A stretch of 29,631 nt of DNA from JAGXFP01 sp046484585 (GCA_046484585.1 JAWOIQ010000084.1:1-29631), one strand, 5' to 3'; shown: positions 7,168 through 16,425, counted from the first letter of the stretch. Made by a program: numbers and translations. Notes: generated from the sequence alone by a model not told the origin.

Positions 7168-9407
7168 CCTTCGATCAGGGTGAAATCGATCCTGCGCCGG
7201 CGGGTATTGACCTCGCTGACCTTGACCCTGATCAGATCACCGATCTGAATGATCCGGCCGGAGGTTTTACCGAGGATCCGGTGATTTTTCTCGTCGACCT
7301 CGTAAAAATCACCGGGCAGTTCGGCCAGGGGGATCACCCCGCTGATAAAGGATTCCAGCAGCTCTACAAAGACCCCGAAAGAAGCGATTCCCGAGACAAT
7401 TGCCGCGAATTCCTCGCCAAGGTGCTCGGCCATATAGCGGACCTGCAGCCTTTCGACCACCTGGCGCTCGGCATCGACCGCCACCCGTTCGCGGCCGGAA
7501 AGAAAGATGCCGGCCTCTTCCGCCGAGGAATATCCGGGTTTGCCACGCTCGGCTTTGCCCCCGCTGCCGACCAGCTGCTGCAGGGCCCGATGTACCATCA
7601 GATCCGGATAGCGGCGGATCGGGGAGGTAAAGTGGCAGTAATCCTGGGCCGCCAGCCCGAAATGGCCGGCATTTTCAGGGGAATAGCGGGCCTGTTGCAT
7701 GGTGCGCAGCAGCAGGTTACTGACGATGTACTCCTTGGGCGTCTCCCTGACCTCCTCGACAACCTTGGCGAACCAGGCGGGGCCGGTGACCCCCTTGGGC
7801 AGTGTAATCCCGATGCTCCCGGCAAACTCGGCAAACTCCTCGACCTTGAGGGGATCGGGCTCTTCGTGGATTCGGAAGAGAAAATCATAACCCGCGGCAT
7901 GGTCCAGGGCCGAAAAAGCCCGGGCCACGGCCTCATTGGCGGCCAGCATGCATTCCTCGATCAACTTATGGGCCTGGTTTCGATGGGAGCGGGCGATGTG
8001 GCTGATCCGGCCGGTTTCGTCAAGGTTGATTTCCGGTTCCGGAATCTCGAAGCCGATACTGCCCCGTCGCCGCCGTTGATCCCCAAGGGCGGCGGCGAGC
8101 TTGGCCATCATTTCCAGATCCGCGGTAAACTCTTTATATTCCTTGCGGATTGCGGCCTTGGGCGGGGCGGAGAGTATATCGTAAACCTTGTTGTAGGTGA
8201 AGCGCTGGTGGCTGCGAATCAGTGATTTACCGAATTTTTGCCCGACCGGCCGCCCTTTGGCATCGAAATCGAGAATGGCGGTAAAGGCATAACGGTCCTG
8301 GTCGGGGACCAGGCTGCACAGATCGTTGGAAAGCCGTTCCGGCAGCATCGGCACCACTCGGCCCGGGAAGTAGACACTGGTGCCGCGCCCGTAGGCGTCC
8401 TGGTCGAGGGGGGAACCGGTCGTTACATAATGGCTGACATCGGCGATCGAAACGTAGAGCCGGTAATTTTTGCCGACCTTTTCAATAGCCACCGCGTCGT
8501 CGAAATCCTTGGCGGTTTCGCCATCGATGGTGACGTGGCGGATATGGCGCAGATCTTCGCGACCCGATTCAGGTTTTATATCGGCATTAAGCTCCTTAAC
8601 CTGCCGCAGGGTTTCCGAAGAGAACTCATGGGGCAGATCGAGCAGATGGATGACAATATCGGCCTGGACGGATGGATCGTTGCTGTCACCCAGAATCTTG
8701 ACCACCTGGCCGGCCGGGCGCTGGACATCGCCGGTAAAATCGGTGATCTCGACAACCACCACTTCACCGGGCTTTGCCCCCCCGGCCCGATCGGGACTGA
8801 TCCGGACACTGTAGTTTAAGCGGTCGTCCTCGGGAATCACCAGGCCCCCGGACTGCCAGGTGCCGACGATCCGGTTTGTCGAACGGTGCAGAACCGTGAC
8901 GACCCTGCCCTCCCGTTTGTCCCGGCGGATCTTGGTCAGACGCACAAGTGCCCGGTCGCCGTGGTTGGCAGTGCCGGTAGCCCCGGGGGGGATGAAAATG
9001 TCGTTTTCCCTGGTATCGGCAAGTTCGCTGACCGGCCGGGCAAAGGCGAACCCCCGGGGATGGGCGCTGATCTGCGCTTCGATCAAATCCTTTATATTTT
9101 TATTGCGGTAGATTTCTCCCTTGCAGGCCAGGGTTTTCTCGCGACAGAGAGTTTCCAGGGCATCGTCGATGATTTTACGCTCGGCCCGCGAAGAGGGCTG
9201 CAAGCCGGCAAAGATTTCTTCGCGGCTTGCCTCGCCGCCCTGCCGGTAGATGAAACCGACGATTTCATCTTCGAGCTGCAAAAGCTGCTGATTCCGGGAC
9301 TTGTCCCGGTCAGGCTGCCTGCGCCTGGCACTGGGTGCCTTGGTACTTTTGGTTGTACGGCCATGTTCGGGGGCCGCGCTTTTTTTCGGACGGCGGTTTC
9401 TTGCCAT
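7164..9407 (-). CDS. rnr: Ribonuclease R (3'-5' exoribonuclease)
   Basis: 747 residues with the full RNase R order: a basic N-terminal tail (residues 1-40, rich in Arg, Lys and Pro), a winged-helix-like segment, cold-shock OB domains, the RNB catalytic domain and a C-terminal S1 domain. The magnesium-binding catalytic motif is DGETAKDFDDAV, with Asp295, Asp301, Asp303 and Asp304 visible. S1 is recognisable as IVSGIASFGVFVELLESFISG. RNase R degrades structured RNA processively from the 3' end and helps in rRNA and mRNA quality control. The ATG at 9407 starts a typical basic N-terminus. It is the first gene of a minus-strand run followed by the methyltransferase and the sigma-54 activator. Confidence 0.95.
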   Translation of the reverse strand: MARNRRPKKSAAPEHGRTTKSTKAPSARRRQPDRDKSRNQQLLQLEDEIVGFIYRQGGEASREEIFAGLQPSSRAERKIIDDALETLCREKTLACKGEIYRNKNIKDLIEAQISAHPRGFAFARPVSELADTRENDIFIPPGATGTANHGDRALVRLTKIRRDKREGRVVTVLHRSTNRIVGTWQSGGLVIPEDDRLNYSVRISPDRAGGAKPGEVVVVEITDFTGDVQRPAGQVVKILGDSNDPSVQADIVIHLLDLPHEFSSETLRQVKELNADIKPESGREDLRHIRHVTIDGETAKDFDDAVAIEKVGKNYRLYVSIADVSHYVTTGSPLDQDAYGRGTSVYFPGRVVPMLPERLSNDLCSLVPDQDRYAFTAILDFDAKGRPVGQKFGKSLIRSHQRFTYNKVYDILSAPPKAAIRKEYKEFTADLEMMAKLAAALGDQRRRRGSIGFEIPEPEINLDETGRISHIARSHRNQAHKLIEECMLAANEAVARAFSALDHAAGYDFLFRIHEEPDPLKVEEFAEFAGSIGITLPKGVTGPAWFAKVVEEVRETPKEYIVSNLLLRTMQQARYSPENAGHFGLAAQDYCHFTSPIRRYPDLMVHRALQQLVGSGGKAERGKPGYSSAEEAGIFLSGRERVAVDAERQVVERLQVRYMAEHLGEEFAAIVSGIASFGVFVELLESFISGVIPLAELPGDFYEVDEKNHRILGKTSGRIIQIGDLIRVKVSEVNTRRRRIDFTLIEG

Positions 9408-9570
9408 GTATTTTGTTCTCGACTGGTTATGTTTTGAATTTTAAGGTGCCGGAATTATCAGGCAGATGATTTCCGGACAGCCTAATTTCCGGATAAGATA
9501 GAATTTTAATGATGCCACTTTTTGGCCAAAATGTAATAGTATTTTTTATCCTGGCGGGATATTTAAAACC
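9408..9570. other. AT-rich upstream region of rnr
   Basis: This stretch between the RNase R start and the family A element is richer in A and T than the genes around it and has no credible reading frame. It presumably holds the promoter of the minus-strand rnr operon. I could not pick out a convincing -35/-10 pair. Confidence 0.4.
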
Positions 9571-9784
9571 TGAATCCGTGAGCGTTCGAGAACGGTGCAG
9601 ATGCAAGGCGGCAACGATGTCGATAATACTAATGTATATCAACGAGTTGCCAACGCCGCAGATGCGCCGTTATCGGGCGCCCCTTAGGGCGGCGGGGTGA
9701 ACCCTGGCAATCCGGGGAAAAACGATTATCTAATCTAATTACAGATTGATAATTGAAATTCACCATGAAGCCGTCACGGATTCA
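9571..9784. mobile_element. Family A inverted-repeat element, copy 2 (214 bp)
   Basis: TGAATCCGTGA at 9571-9581 and TCACGGATTCA at 9774-9784 form perfect ends, extended to ACCTGAATCCGTGA when flanking bases are included. The interior matches copies 1 and 3 closely but lacks the 54-bp block of copy 1, so it probably represents the basic unit. The interior can fold: the GCAGATGC/GGCAAC and GTTGCC/GCAGATGC arms face each other, and a second GGGCGCCCC/GGGCGGCGGGG region follows. No clear target duplication is visible. It lies between the divergent rnr and RelA/SpoT-like genes, ending about 100 bases before the latter. Confidence 0.8.
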
Positions 9785-9888
9785 GGTAGGAGTCACCGGC
9801 GAATGACCCGCGCAATCACGGCGCTTCCCATAAGTCGAACGCCCAAAAGGCAGCTGAACCAATTCATCAATACAAACAAAGAGAGCTT

Positions 9889-12000
9889 TTGCATACCAAC
9901 AATTTTGACATAACCGCCTTCTGTGCGCAAATGGAAAAAATTTTGGGCGACCAGCACGGCCCCGCCCATCTGTTCTGGAAAGCTTTTTCTTTTTCGGTGG
10001 ACGCCCACCAGGATCAGCGCCGCAAATCCGGCGAGGCCTATGTCAGCCACCCCTGCGAAGTCACCAGAATCCTGGTCGAGGAACTTGGCGTCACGGATCC
10101 CGAAACCCTCGCCGCTTCGGTTCTGCACGACACGGTCGAAGACGTCGCCGAGGTGACCAGCGAGATGATCGGCGAGATGTTCGGTCCGGCGGTGGAGGCC
10201 ATCGTCGACGGAGTCACCAAAATCGACGATTTCGAGGGGGACCGCCAGGCCTTTATAAAACAGGTCCATCGAAAGATTTTCTCCGGAGCCGCCTCCCGGA
10301 TCGAAGTAATGATGATCAAGCTGGCGGACCGGCTCCACAATCTGCGCACCATGGCCTCGATGCCCAAGCACAAGCAGCAGAAAATCGCCGATGAAACCCT
10401 GGATATCTATGCGCCGATGGCGGGGGTGATCGGCCTTTACAACCTCAAACGGGAACTCTACGATCTGGCCCTGCGTTACAAGTTTCCGCGCCAGGCCCAT
10501 AAACTGGAAAACCGCCTCAACCATTTCAAGGACCGTGAGGATATCCAGAAAATCATCGAGCAACTCAGGGAAGAGTTCGAGAAATACTGGATCACCGCCC
10601 GGGTCTCCCTGCGGGTCAAAGGGTTGTGGGCCTATTACGATCAAGCGACTCGCCAGCTCCAGAAGGAGATCGAGACACCCCTGGAAATTCTGATCAAAGT
10701 CGATGACGTCCAGTCCTGTTATCGGGCTTTGGGCATCGTCAATCAGAATTTTCCGCCGATCCCCAGAACCATCCGAGACTTTATAGCCAACCCAAAAGCG
10801 ACCGGCTACCAGTGTATCCATACCCGGGCCAATATCCGCGGCGAAAAATTCCTCTTCAAGTTCCGTACCGAGGAAATGATTCGCAGCGGCCGTTCCGGAA
10901 TCATCGGGGAGTGGTCCGCCAACCGGCAGCTGCCCAGCGATTTTGCCAGGGAAATCAAGGAATTCTTCGATATTCTGGCCGCGGACGACGGCCTTTCCTA
11001 TCGGGAGATGATCGCCACTTCAGGAAAAAAAGAGATCTATACTTACACCCCCAAGGGAGACGAGATCTGCCTGCCGATAAACAGCAATGTTCTCGACTTC
11101 GCCTTCAAGGTCCATACCGAAGTCGGTCATCGCTGCCTGTATGCCATAGTCGGCGGCCACAAACTTAAGCCGGAAGACAAACTCAAGGATGGCGACCGGG
11201 TCAAGATCATCACCCGGGCCGAACCGATTGATTTCGATCCGGATATTCAGAACAAATGCCAGACTCCGAAAGCCCGTTCCGAATTGAACAAAATGTTCAG
11301 GAGCCGCCGTCAACTTCTGGCCCGCAAGATCGGGCGCTCGATCCTTGAACAGGAATTAAAAAGGTACGGAATTCCGGTCGAGTTACTCGATAAAGCGGAG
11401 ATGGGCTTCGTCTTCGAACAATGCGAAGTCGAAGAACTCGATGATTTCCTGCTCCATATCGGCGAGGGGAAACTATCCCTCAAGGAAGCGGTCCAGGCCA
11501 TCCGCGACATTCTCTATCAAGATCGGGAGATATTAGCGCCGCCGACCGGGACCTTAAACCGGATCTATCTGAAAAGCCTCGATCCGGCGGTCATCAAATT
11601 TTCCCAGTGTTGCCACCCGATCCCGGTCGACAAGGGGCTCCTCGGCCTCATGAGCGAACGGGGCATTTCGATTCACGGTCAAAACTGCGCGCGAATCGCC
11701 GGCCTTAAACTGCAGCGGGAAGATGTAATGGAAGTACGGTGGCGGGCCAAGGAAACACAGGTCAACAAATTGCAGAGCCTGCTGTTCCTGCAGGTCCCGA
11801 ATCGCAACCGTTTGCTGATGATGCTCGGGGTGGCGCCGGAGGAGATGACCATCTCGGAGATCATCCGCCTGACCCCGCGCAATATAGCAAAATCGGCCTG
11901 GGAGGTCAGATTCCGGGTCGAAACCCTCCAGGGCCTGAAAAACGCCCTGAACCATTTCAAGAAATCGGGGCTGGAATTTGAGTTTGCCCTGGAGTATTGA
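9889..12000 (+). CDS. RelA/SpoT homologue with intact hydrolase motifs and substituted synthetase site
   Basis: 703 residues with the long RSH order: HD hydrolase, synthetase, TGS (YTYTPKGDEICLP), helical, CC/zinc-finger-like (FSQCCHPIP) and C-terminal ACT. The (p)ppGpp hydrolase residues are all present: His54, His80-Asp81, Glu84-Asp85, Asp147 and Asn151. The synthetase half keeps its fold (RVKGLWAYY, RDFIANPKATGYQCIHT). However, the usual DLLAIRI reads TPLEILI, giving Thr263 for the catalytic Asp and Leu268 for Arg, and the usual FEIQIRT reads FLFKFRT, giving Leu322 for the catalytic Glu. It is therefore probably a hydrolase or regulatory RSH rather than a (p)ppGpp maker. The start is a TTG (9889) preceded by AAAGAGAG. 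The frame is open back to a TAG at 9787, next to the family A element, without ATG or GTG. Confidence 0.88.
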   Translation: MHTNNFDITAFCAQMEKILGDQHGPAHLFWKAFSFSVDAHQDQRRKSGEAYVSHPCEVTRILVEELGVTDPETLAASVLHDTVEDVAEVTSEMIGEMFGPAVEAIVDGVTKIDDFEGDRQAFIKQVHRKIFSGAASRIEVMMIKLADRLHNLRTMASMPKHKQQKIADETLDIYAPMAGVIGLYNLKRELYDLALRYKFPRQAHKLENRLNHFKDREDIQKIIEQLREEFEKYWITARVSLRVKGLWAYYDQATRQLQKEIETPLEILIKVDDVQSCYRALGIVNQNFPPIPRTIRDFIANPKATGYQCIHTRANIRGEKFLFKFRTEEMIRSGRSGIIGEWSANRQLPSDFAREIKEFFDILAADDGLSYREMIATSGKKEIYTYTPKGDEICLPINSNVLDFAFKVHTEVGHRCLYAIVGGHKLKPEDKLKDGDRVKIITRAEPIDFDPDIQNKCQTPKARSELNKMFRSRRQLLARKIGRSILEQELKRYGIPVELLDKAEMGFVFEQCEVEELDDFLLHIGEGKLSLKEAVQAIRDILYQDREILAPPTGTLNRIYLKSLDPAVIKFSQCCHPIPVDKGLLGLMSERGISIHGQNCARIAGLKLQREDVMEVRWRAKETQVNKLQSLLFLQVPNRNRLLMMLGVAPEEMTISEIIRLTPRNIAKSAWEVRFRVETLQGLKNALNHFKKSGLEFEFALEY

Positions 12001-12006
12001 ACCAGA

Positions 12007-14673
12007 TTATTCCCCATTGCCCCCCTGGTTGCCGATGAGTACCAGCCGATTCGGTTCTTCGACGGTAAGCTGCAAATTGTCGCCGCATAAGGTGTTGACC
12101 CGGATTTCGACCGGGCCGTAATAATCACCCAGCCCGAAGTGGGCGGTCAGACTGTCCTGGCTGCCGGTGCCCCGCCCGGCCGTGATTTCCCGGACCTTCC
12201 TTTGTCCGTCATAATCGATCAGCACCTGACTCCCCACTCCGTAACGATTGCAGCGGGAGTCGTCAATTTTAATGGCCAGCCAGTTGTTTGCCCCGCCTTC
12301 GTTATGCAGCAAACGCACGCCGTCGGGGCTTGCCACCAGAAGATCGAGGTAACCGTCGCCGTCGTAGTCGGCCGCGGCGGCGCCCCAGCCATTCTCCACG
12401 CCGGCCCCTGCCAGCCAGGTCCGGTCGCTGAACTTGCCCCGGCCGTCGTTCAGGTAGAGATGCGACGAGCGGCTCCGGTATACCGAGGTTATATACAGAT
12501 CCAGGTCGCCGTCGTTGTCGGCGTCGAACAGGAGCGGATCGGCGCTGGTCTCGTCGAAGGCGAGGCCCGATTCCGGGTAAAGATCGTTAAACTTCAAGGT
12601 GCGGTCACCGCGGTTCAAGAGGACCATGCTCCGGTCGGAAAACTCTATATAGCGGGGATGGGCAAGATTCGAAATAAACAGGTCCAAAGCCAGGTCGCCG
12701 TCCAGATCGCCGGCGGCGCTGCCGATCGAATGGCCGTAAGCGCCCTCTACCTCATGGCCCCGGACCCCGGCCGCTTCGGCCACGTCGCGCAACTTTCCCC
12801 CGCCCCGGTTATACCAGAGAAAATTGGGGTCGAGCCGGTAATTGGCGACGACGATTTCCTGCCTGCCGTCGCCGTTCAGATCGGTCCAGAGGACCCCGCG
12901 GCCGCACATATCCTCGTCGCTGATCGCCCCGGCCGCGACGGTCACATCCCTGAAACCGCGGCCGCCTTGATTGACCAGCAAGCGGTCCCGGCCGCACTGG
13001 CCACGCAGGACCCGGCCGTGTTCGTAGTTGGCCAGATAGAGATCGAGATAGCCGTCGTTGTTCAGCTCACCCCAGGCCGCCGCCTCCGGGTTTACGGGAA
13101 AGAGAGTTGCCGGCGGCGGCAGCTCGACCCTGGTGAAACGCTCCCCGGCCTCGTTGTGGAGCAGAAAACTCCCCCCCGGGGCGGTAACGGCTATATCGAG
13201 GAAGCGGTCATTGTCGTAATCGCCCCAGACCCCCCCGGAGGCCGGGCCGAGGCCGGAGGGAATCAGCCGGTCGCTTTCGACAAAGCCGGCCGCGCCCATA
13301 TTGGTGAAAAGCCGGAGGCCGTCCAGGAGCAGGTCGTCGTCGCCGTCATTGTCGTAATCGCCCCAGGCCACCCGATGGGCCTTGACGCCATCAAGACCCA
13401 TCGGTCCGGTAACATCGCGGAACCTTACGGCGCTCTCCCGGTTCTGGAAATAGGCCAGGGGTTCGCCGCTGAAGCCGTAACGATCGCGGAGCAGGTCGCT
13501 TAAGTAGCTTTCGGTCTCGGGCCGCTCCGAACCCATGGCCAGGGCCATCCGCAAAAAATCGACCGCCTGATCGATTTGCCCCTGCCGGATGGCGCTCAAC
13601 CCCCGGAAGTGATAGACCCCGGGCCAATCCCGGCGGTCACCAAGAACCTCATCGAGGAGAGCAGCCGCTTTGCCTGTCTCACCCAGTCCCAGCCAGGCCC
13701 GGCCGAGCAGATAACGGTATAAGGCACGTTTTTCCTCGACCTGCTCCTCCCAGAGGGCGGGACTGAAATGAGGGGGACGTGTCGCCTTGTAATCTTGCAA
13801 GGCCCTGAGGTTTTCCTCCAGGAGTTCGGCCGCGTAGGCATACCCGCTTTCCTGTTCAAGCAGCCAGTGGGCCGCCGCGCCCCTGATCAATAAACTCTCT
13901 TGGCGGTTCTCCAGAAAGTTCCGGACCAATTGGCGATGGTCAATTTCGTCACCATCCCGGCTGGTCGATAAGCTGCCGAGGACCACCAGGGCGGCTTTGT
14001 CGGCCATCTTTTCTTCGGGGAAGTTATCGAGATAACTTCCCGCCAGTTTCACCCTGATCTCGCTGCCGGGCGCGGCGCCAACAAGCTCCTCGAAGAGGGA
14101 ACCGGCGATGCTGCCGGCCAGGGAAGAGTCCGTATCCATTGCCGCCAGGCGCAGGAGCAGCTGCCGCCCCTTTTCACGCTCTTTCAGATAATAGTAACCT
14201 TTATAGAGGCTGTAGAGCAGTTCCGGCGACGGGGCGGGATCGTCGAGAAAGCCGGCCAGCTCCCGCGCCACTTCCTCCTTGACCTCCGGCCCCGCCCCGC
14301 CGATTTCCAGTCGGGCGCCCCAGCAGAAACCGAGCGCCTCGTAATTATCGGCCGGTGCGGCGCCAATCTCCGCGCAGGCCGCCAGGGTTTCGGCAAAGCG
14401 GTTCATGTAAAAAAGGGCTCTGGCCCGGCCGTAAACCGGCTCAATTCGGCCGGGTGCCATGGTCCGGGCCTCGGTGAACTCGGCCAGGGCCAGACGATGC
14501 TGCCTTTTATTGAGGAGCTGCCAGGCCCGGCTCAGCCGGCTTTGATAATCACTATCGACGGGAGGAGAGTCCCCGGAGGTCTTCAGGGTCGCGCAGGAGA
14601 ACAGGAGCAAGGATAAAAAGAGTCCTGCAACCATATGCCGGCGGGCGATATTTTTCCAAAAGTGGTTGATCAT
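12007..14673 (-). CDS. Lipoprotein with TPR repeats, FG-GAP/VCBS propeller and ASPIC/UnbV domain
   Basis: 888 residues. The N-terminus has a basic start, a hydrophobic segment and a lipobox LFSC (Cys27), so it is likely an exported lipoprotein. Residues about 40-400 are helical repeats of TPR character (AWQLLNKRQHRLALAEFTEA; later GRAWLGLGETGKAAALLDEV). From about residue 435 there are seven Asp-rich loops of FG-GAP/VCBS type, such as GDYDNDGDDDLLL, FDADNDGDLDLYI and ADYDGDGYLDLLV, predicted to form a calcium-binding beta-propeller. From about 794 an ASPIC/UnbV domain follows (NNWLAIKID, GRGTGSQDSLTAHFGLG). The family is found on cell surfaces and its function is poorly known. It converges on the RSH gene with a six-base gap. 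The neighbours give no clue to its role. Confidence 0.85.
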   Translation of the reverse strand: MINHFWKNIARRHMVAGLFLSLLLFSCATLKTSGDSPPVDSDYQSRLSRAWQLLNKRQHRLALAEFTEARTMAPGRIEPVYGRARALFYMNRFAETLAACAEIGAAPADNYEALGFCWGARLEIGGAGPEVKEEVARELAGFLDDPAPSPELLYSLYKGYYYLKEREKGRQLLLRLAAMDTDSSLAGSIAGSLFEELVGAAPGSEIRVKLAGSYLDNFPEEKMADKAALVVLGSLSTSRDGDEIDHRQLVRNFLENRQESLLIRGAAAHWLLEQESGYAYAAELLEENLRALQDYKATRPPHFSPALWEEQVEEKRALYRYLLGRAWLGLGETGKAAALLDEVLGDRRDWPGVYHFRGLSAIRQGQIDQAVDFLRMALAMGSERPETESYLSDLLRDRYGFSGEPLAYFQNRESAVRFRDVTGPMGLDGVKAHRVAWGDYDNDGDDDLLLDGLRLFTNMGAAGFVESDRLIPSGLGPASGGVWGDYDNDRFLDIAVTAPGGSFLLHNEAGERFTRVELPPPATLFPVNPEAAAWGELNNDGYLDLYLANYEHGRVLRGQCGRDRLLVNQGGRGFRDVTVAAGAISDEDMCGRGVLWTDLNGDGRQEIVVANYRLDPNFLWYNRGGGKLRDVAEAAGVRGHEVEGAYGHSIGSAAGDLDGDLALDLFISNLAHPRYIEFSDRSMVLLNRGDRTLKFNDLYPESGLAFDETSADPLLFDADNDGDLDLYITSVYRSRSSHLYLNDGRGKFSDRTWLAGAGVENGWGAAAADYDGDGYLDLLVASPDGVRLLHNEGGANNWLAIKIDDSRCNRYGVGSQVLIDYDGQRKVREITAGRGTGSQDSLTAHFGLGDYYGPVEIRVNTLCGDNLQLTVEEPNRLVLIGNQGGNGE

Positions 14674-14754
14674 TTAGCCGAATCCGTCAGTGGCCGATTT
14701 ATTGGTTTTCTGATTAGACAGTACCATAGCCGGCTCGATACCGGGCCGCAATAT

Positions 14755-14942
14755 GATGGCGTCGCAAAAAGTCGTAAATCTAGTCATTGCGAGCGTAGCG
14801 AAGCAATCCAGAAAAATGTCACTAGCTGAAAATACTGGATTGCTTCGTCGCTTTGCTCCTCGCAATGACATGGCAAAAAGTCACAGGATGGCTAAACAAA
14901 AAATTCGATATACCAGGAGTATCGTGTTTTTGCGACGCCATC
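14755..14942. mobile_element. Family B inverted-repeat element, copy 1 (188 bp)
   Basis: GATGGCGTCGCAAAAA at 14755-14770 and TTTTTGCGACGCCATC at 14927-14942 are perfect 16-bp inverted ends. AATAT lies immediately outside both (14750-14754 and 14943-14947), a 5-bp direct repeat typical of a target duplication. The interior holds a further palindrome (14783-14869). The right part, beginning GGATGGCTAAACAAAAA, is shared with the copy upstream of livH. There is no coding potential. It fills most of the 305-bp gap between two minus-strand genes. Confidence 0.8.
14783..14869. repeat. GTCATTGCGAG palindromic repeat, nested in family B
   Basis: GTCATTGCGAGCGTAGCGAA and its near reverse complement ending CTCCTCGCAATGAC bound an 87-bp palindrome with inner arms AGCAATCCAG/CTGGATTGCT. 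The core GTCATTGCGAG...GAAGCAATCC is a dispersed repeat type I know from many bacterial chromosomes. A degenerate copy in opposite orientation lies at 16231-16317. Confidence 0.75.
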
Positions 14943-14978
14943 AATATTTGCGAATAATCGCAGACCATTGATAAGCGT

Positions 14979-16001
14979 TCAGGGATGTTCCAGAAATCTG
15001 CTCTTCTGGTAGTGGTTTTTCAAGAGATCCAGGGGGACCGCGGAATGCCAGTGGCCACTCAACTGCGCCCAGCCCCAAAGGAGAAAGAAGATCGCCAATA
15101 CCCCCAAGGGCAGGGTCAAGGTCGGCAAACGCTTCCTGCCGTAAGCCGAAACGGTCAGGCAGTCATCGACCGGGCAGGCCGAGACGCATTCCAGGCAGCC
15201 CAGGCATTCGGGGCTGTTGACCGATTCCTTGGCGGCGACCCGGATCGCACCGGGGCAGACCTTCTCGCACTTATGGCAGTCGATGCAAAGCTCTTTATCC
15301 CGCCTGATCCGGGTGGGGCCGGCCAGGGCGAGGAGGCCGAGCAGGGCTCCGTAGGGGCAGAGATAGCGGCACCAGAAATTTCTCGAAACAAAGGAGATCA
15401 TTACCAGAAAGCCCATCACCCAGAGGGTCAGGCGGCCCGGCTCGATAAAGAAGAGCAGCATCTTGGCGTCGACCACCAGGTTGTAGGGGGTCCGATTAAA
15501 GGCCTCGATGGCGGCAAGATCCATTTTCAGGACGATCAGGTAGACGAAGAAGCCGAGGAGCAGGTATTTCAGGGAGAGCAGCGGCCAGTCCAGCCATTTC
15601 GGGGCGCGGCGGATAGTCTTCATCTTCAGGCCAAGCTTTTCGACCAGATTCGAGGTGAAGCCGACCGGGCAGATCCAGCCGCAGAGCCCCTTGCGGAAAA
15701 AAAGGCCGATCAGCAGAGCGGCGATAAAGATGGTCAGCCCGGCCGGGTGGATCGGATCGTAGACCCCGGTCAGGACCAGGCGTTTCAGGCTGACCAGGGC
15801 GCTGATCGGCAGAAAGGCCTCGACTGAAGGGGGTCTGGCAACATAGCTCTCGGCCCCACCCATCGCCCAGCGGTAAAACAGGTAAAACAGATAGCCGCAG
15901 TAAAGGCAGAAGAGGGCGAAGGCGGCCTGGACCGCGAGCCGGAGGTGGTGCAGATTTTTCCGCCGCAGGAAAATAGCTGGGATCTGTTTTAGTGAAAGCA
16001 T
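14979..16001 (-). CDS. Membrane 4Fe-4S protein, NapH/polyferredoxin type
   Basis: 340 residues. Hydrophobic segments are visible near residues 22-45, 85-105, 140-165 and 190-215, and one near the C-terminus (PLGVLAIFFLLWGWA). Two CX3CP motifs of the NapH/RnfA-polyferredoxin type are present (CGWICPVG and CRYLCPYGALLG). A ferredoxin-like pair of cluster sites follows: CIDCHKCEKVCPGAI and CLGCLECVSACPVDDC. Such proteins pass electrons between the quinone pool or a membrane complex and soluble carriers. No catalytic partner is encoded beside it here, so its donor and acceptor are unknown. The ATG at 16001 follows an AGGGAG ribosome-binding site at a good distance, which supports the start. The next genes upstream are on the other strand. 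Confidence 0.85.
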   Translation of the reverse strand: MLSLKQIPAIFLRRKNLHHLRLAVQAAFALFCLYCGYLFYLFYRWAMGGAESYVARPPSVEAFLPISALVSLKRLVLTGVYDPIHPAGLTIFIAALLIGLFFRKGLCGWICPVGFTSNLVEKLGLKMKTIRRAPKWLDWPLLSLKYLLLGFFVYLIVLKMDLAAIEAFNRTPYNLVVDAKMLLFFIEPGRLTLWVMGFLVMISFVSRNFWCRYLCPYGALLGLLALAGPTRIRRDKELCIDCHKCEKVCPGAIRVAAKESVNSPECLGCLECVSACPVDDCLTVSAYGRKRLPTLTLPLGVLAIFFLLWGWAQLSGHWHSAVPLDLLKNHYQKSRFLEHP

Positions 16002-16081
16002 TGGATCTCCCTGAAGGTTTTGTTCACAATACCCGAAATATGCCGGCGTCGCATGAAGGCGCCACGATTAAATGGAGCGCA

Positions 16082-16136
16082 CTTCGACAAGCGCGGCACA
16101 AACGTTAAATCAACTCATCCTGAGCTTGGCGAAGGA
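16082..16136. repeat. CTTCGACAAGC / TCATCCTGAGCTTG REP-like pair
   Basis: CTTCGACAAGC at 16082-16092 faces TCATCCTGAGCTTGGCGAAG at 16115-16134, partly complementary arms around a short spacer. This resembles the scattered TCATCCTGAGCTTGTCGAAG repeat seen in many genomes. It lies in the 520-bp gap before iorA. Confidence 0.5.
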
Positions 16137-16230
16137 AGGGTATTTGACTATTTGCGAGATCAATTATAAGACGAACCAAAAAAATGAACATTGACCTAAG
16201 TCATGGTGACCTCGCAAAACCCGATTTGCT

Positions 16231-16317
16231 TTCTTTGCGAGGAGCGCTGCGGCGAAGCAAGCGAGTATTTTCAACTAGATACATTTTTCTGGATTGCTTC
16301 ATTGAGCTCGCAATGAC
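16231..16317. repeat. Degenerate inverted copy of the GTCATTGCGAG repeat
   Basis: The block from CTTTGCGAGGAGCG to GAGCTCGCAATGAC matches the reverse complement of 14783-14869, including the shared AGTATTTTCAACTAG and CATTTTTCTGGATTGCTTC parts (here with several substitutions). The family B outer ends are not present around it. Confidence 0.65.
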
Positions 16318-16329
16318 TGAATTTTCACC

Positions 16330-16366
16330 TTTTTGCGAATTTATCAACTTTGGCAAGTTCGCAAAA
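16330..16366. repeat. TTTTGCGAA / TTCGCAAAA inverted repeat
   Basis: TTTTGCGAA at 16331-16339 and TTCGCAAAA at 16358-16366 form a 9-bp stem with an 18-base loop. It adjoins the GTCATTGCGAG-type repeat and may be a further fragment of it. It has no run of T that would make it a standard terminator. Confidence 0.4.
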
Positions 16367-16425
16367 CTATAAAACCCTTCGCGAGGCTTGGGGGAGGAGC
16401 AACTTGTTGAAGTAATCGAGAATAA

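Noticed and set aside
12139..13503. Plus-strand open frame of about 450 codons opposite the FG-GAP lipoprotein gene
   Set aside because: Shadow of the repeated Asp-Gly-rich coding sequence; no ribosome-binding site or domain.
16349..16365. TGGCAAGTTCGCAAA as a sigma-54 promoter
   Set aside because: The GG and GC pairs are seven bases apart, not the required ten.
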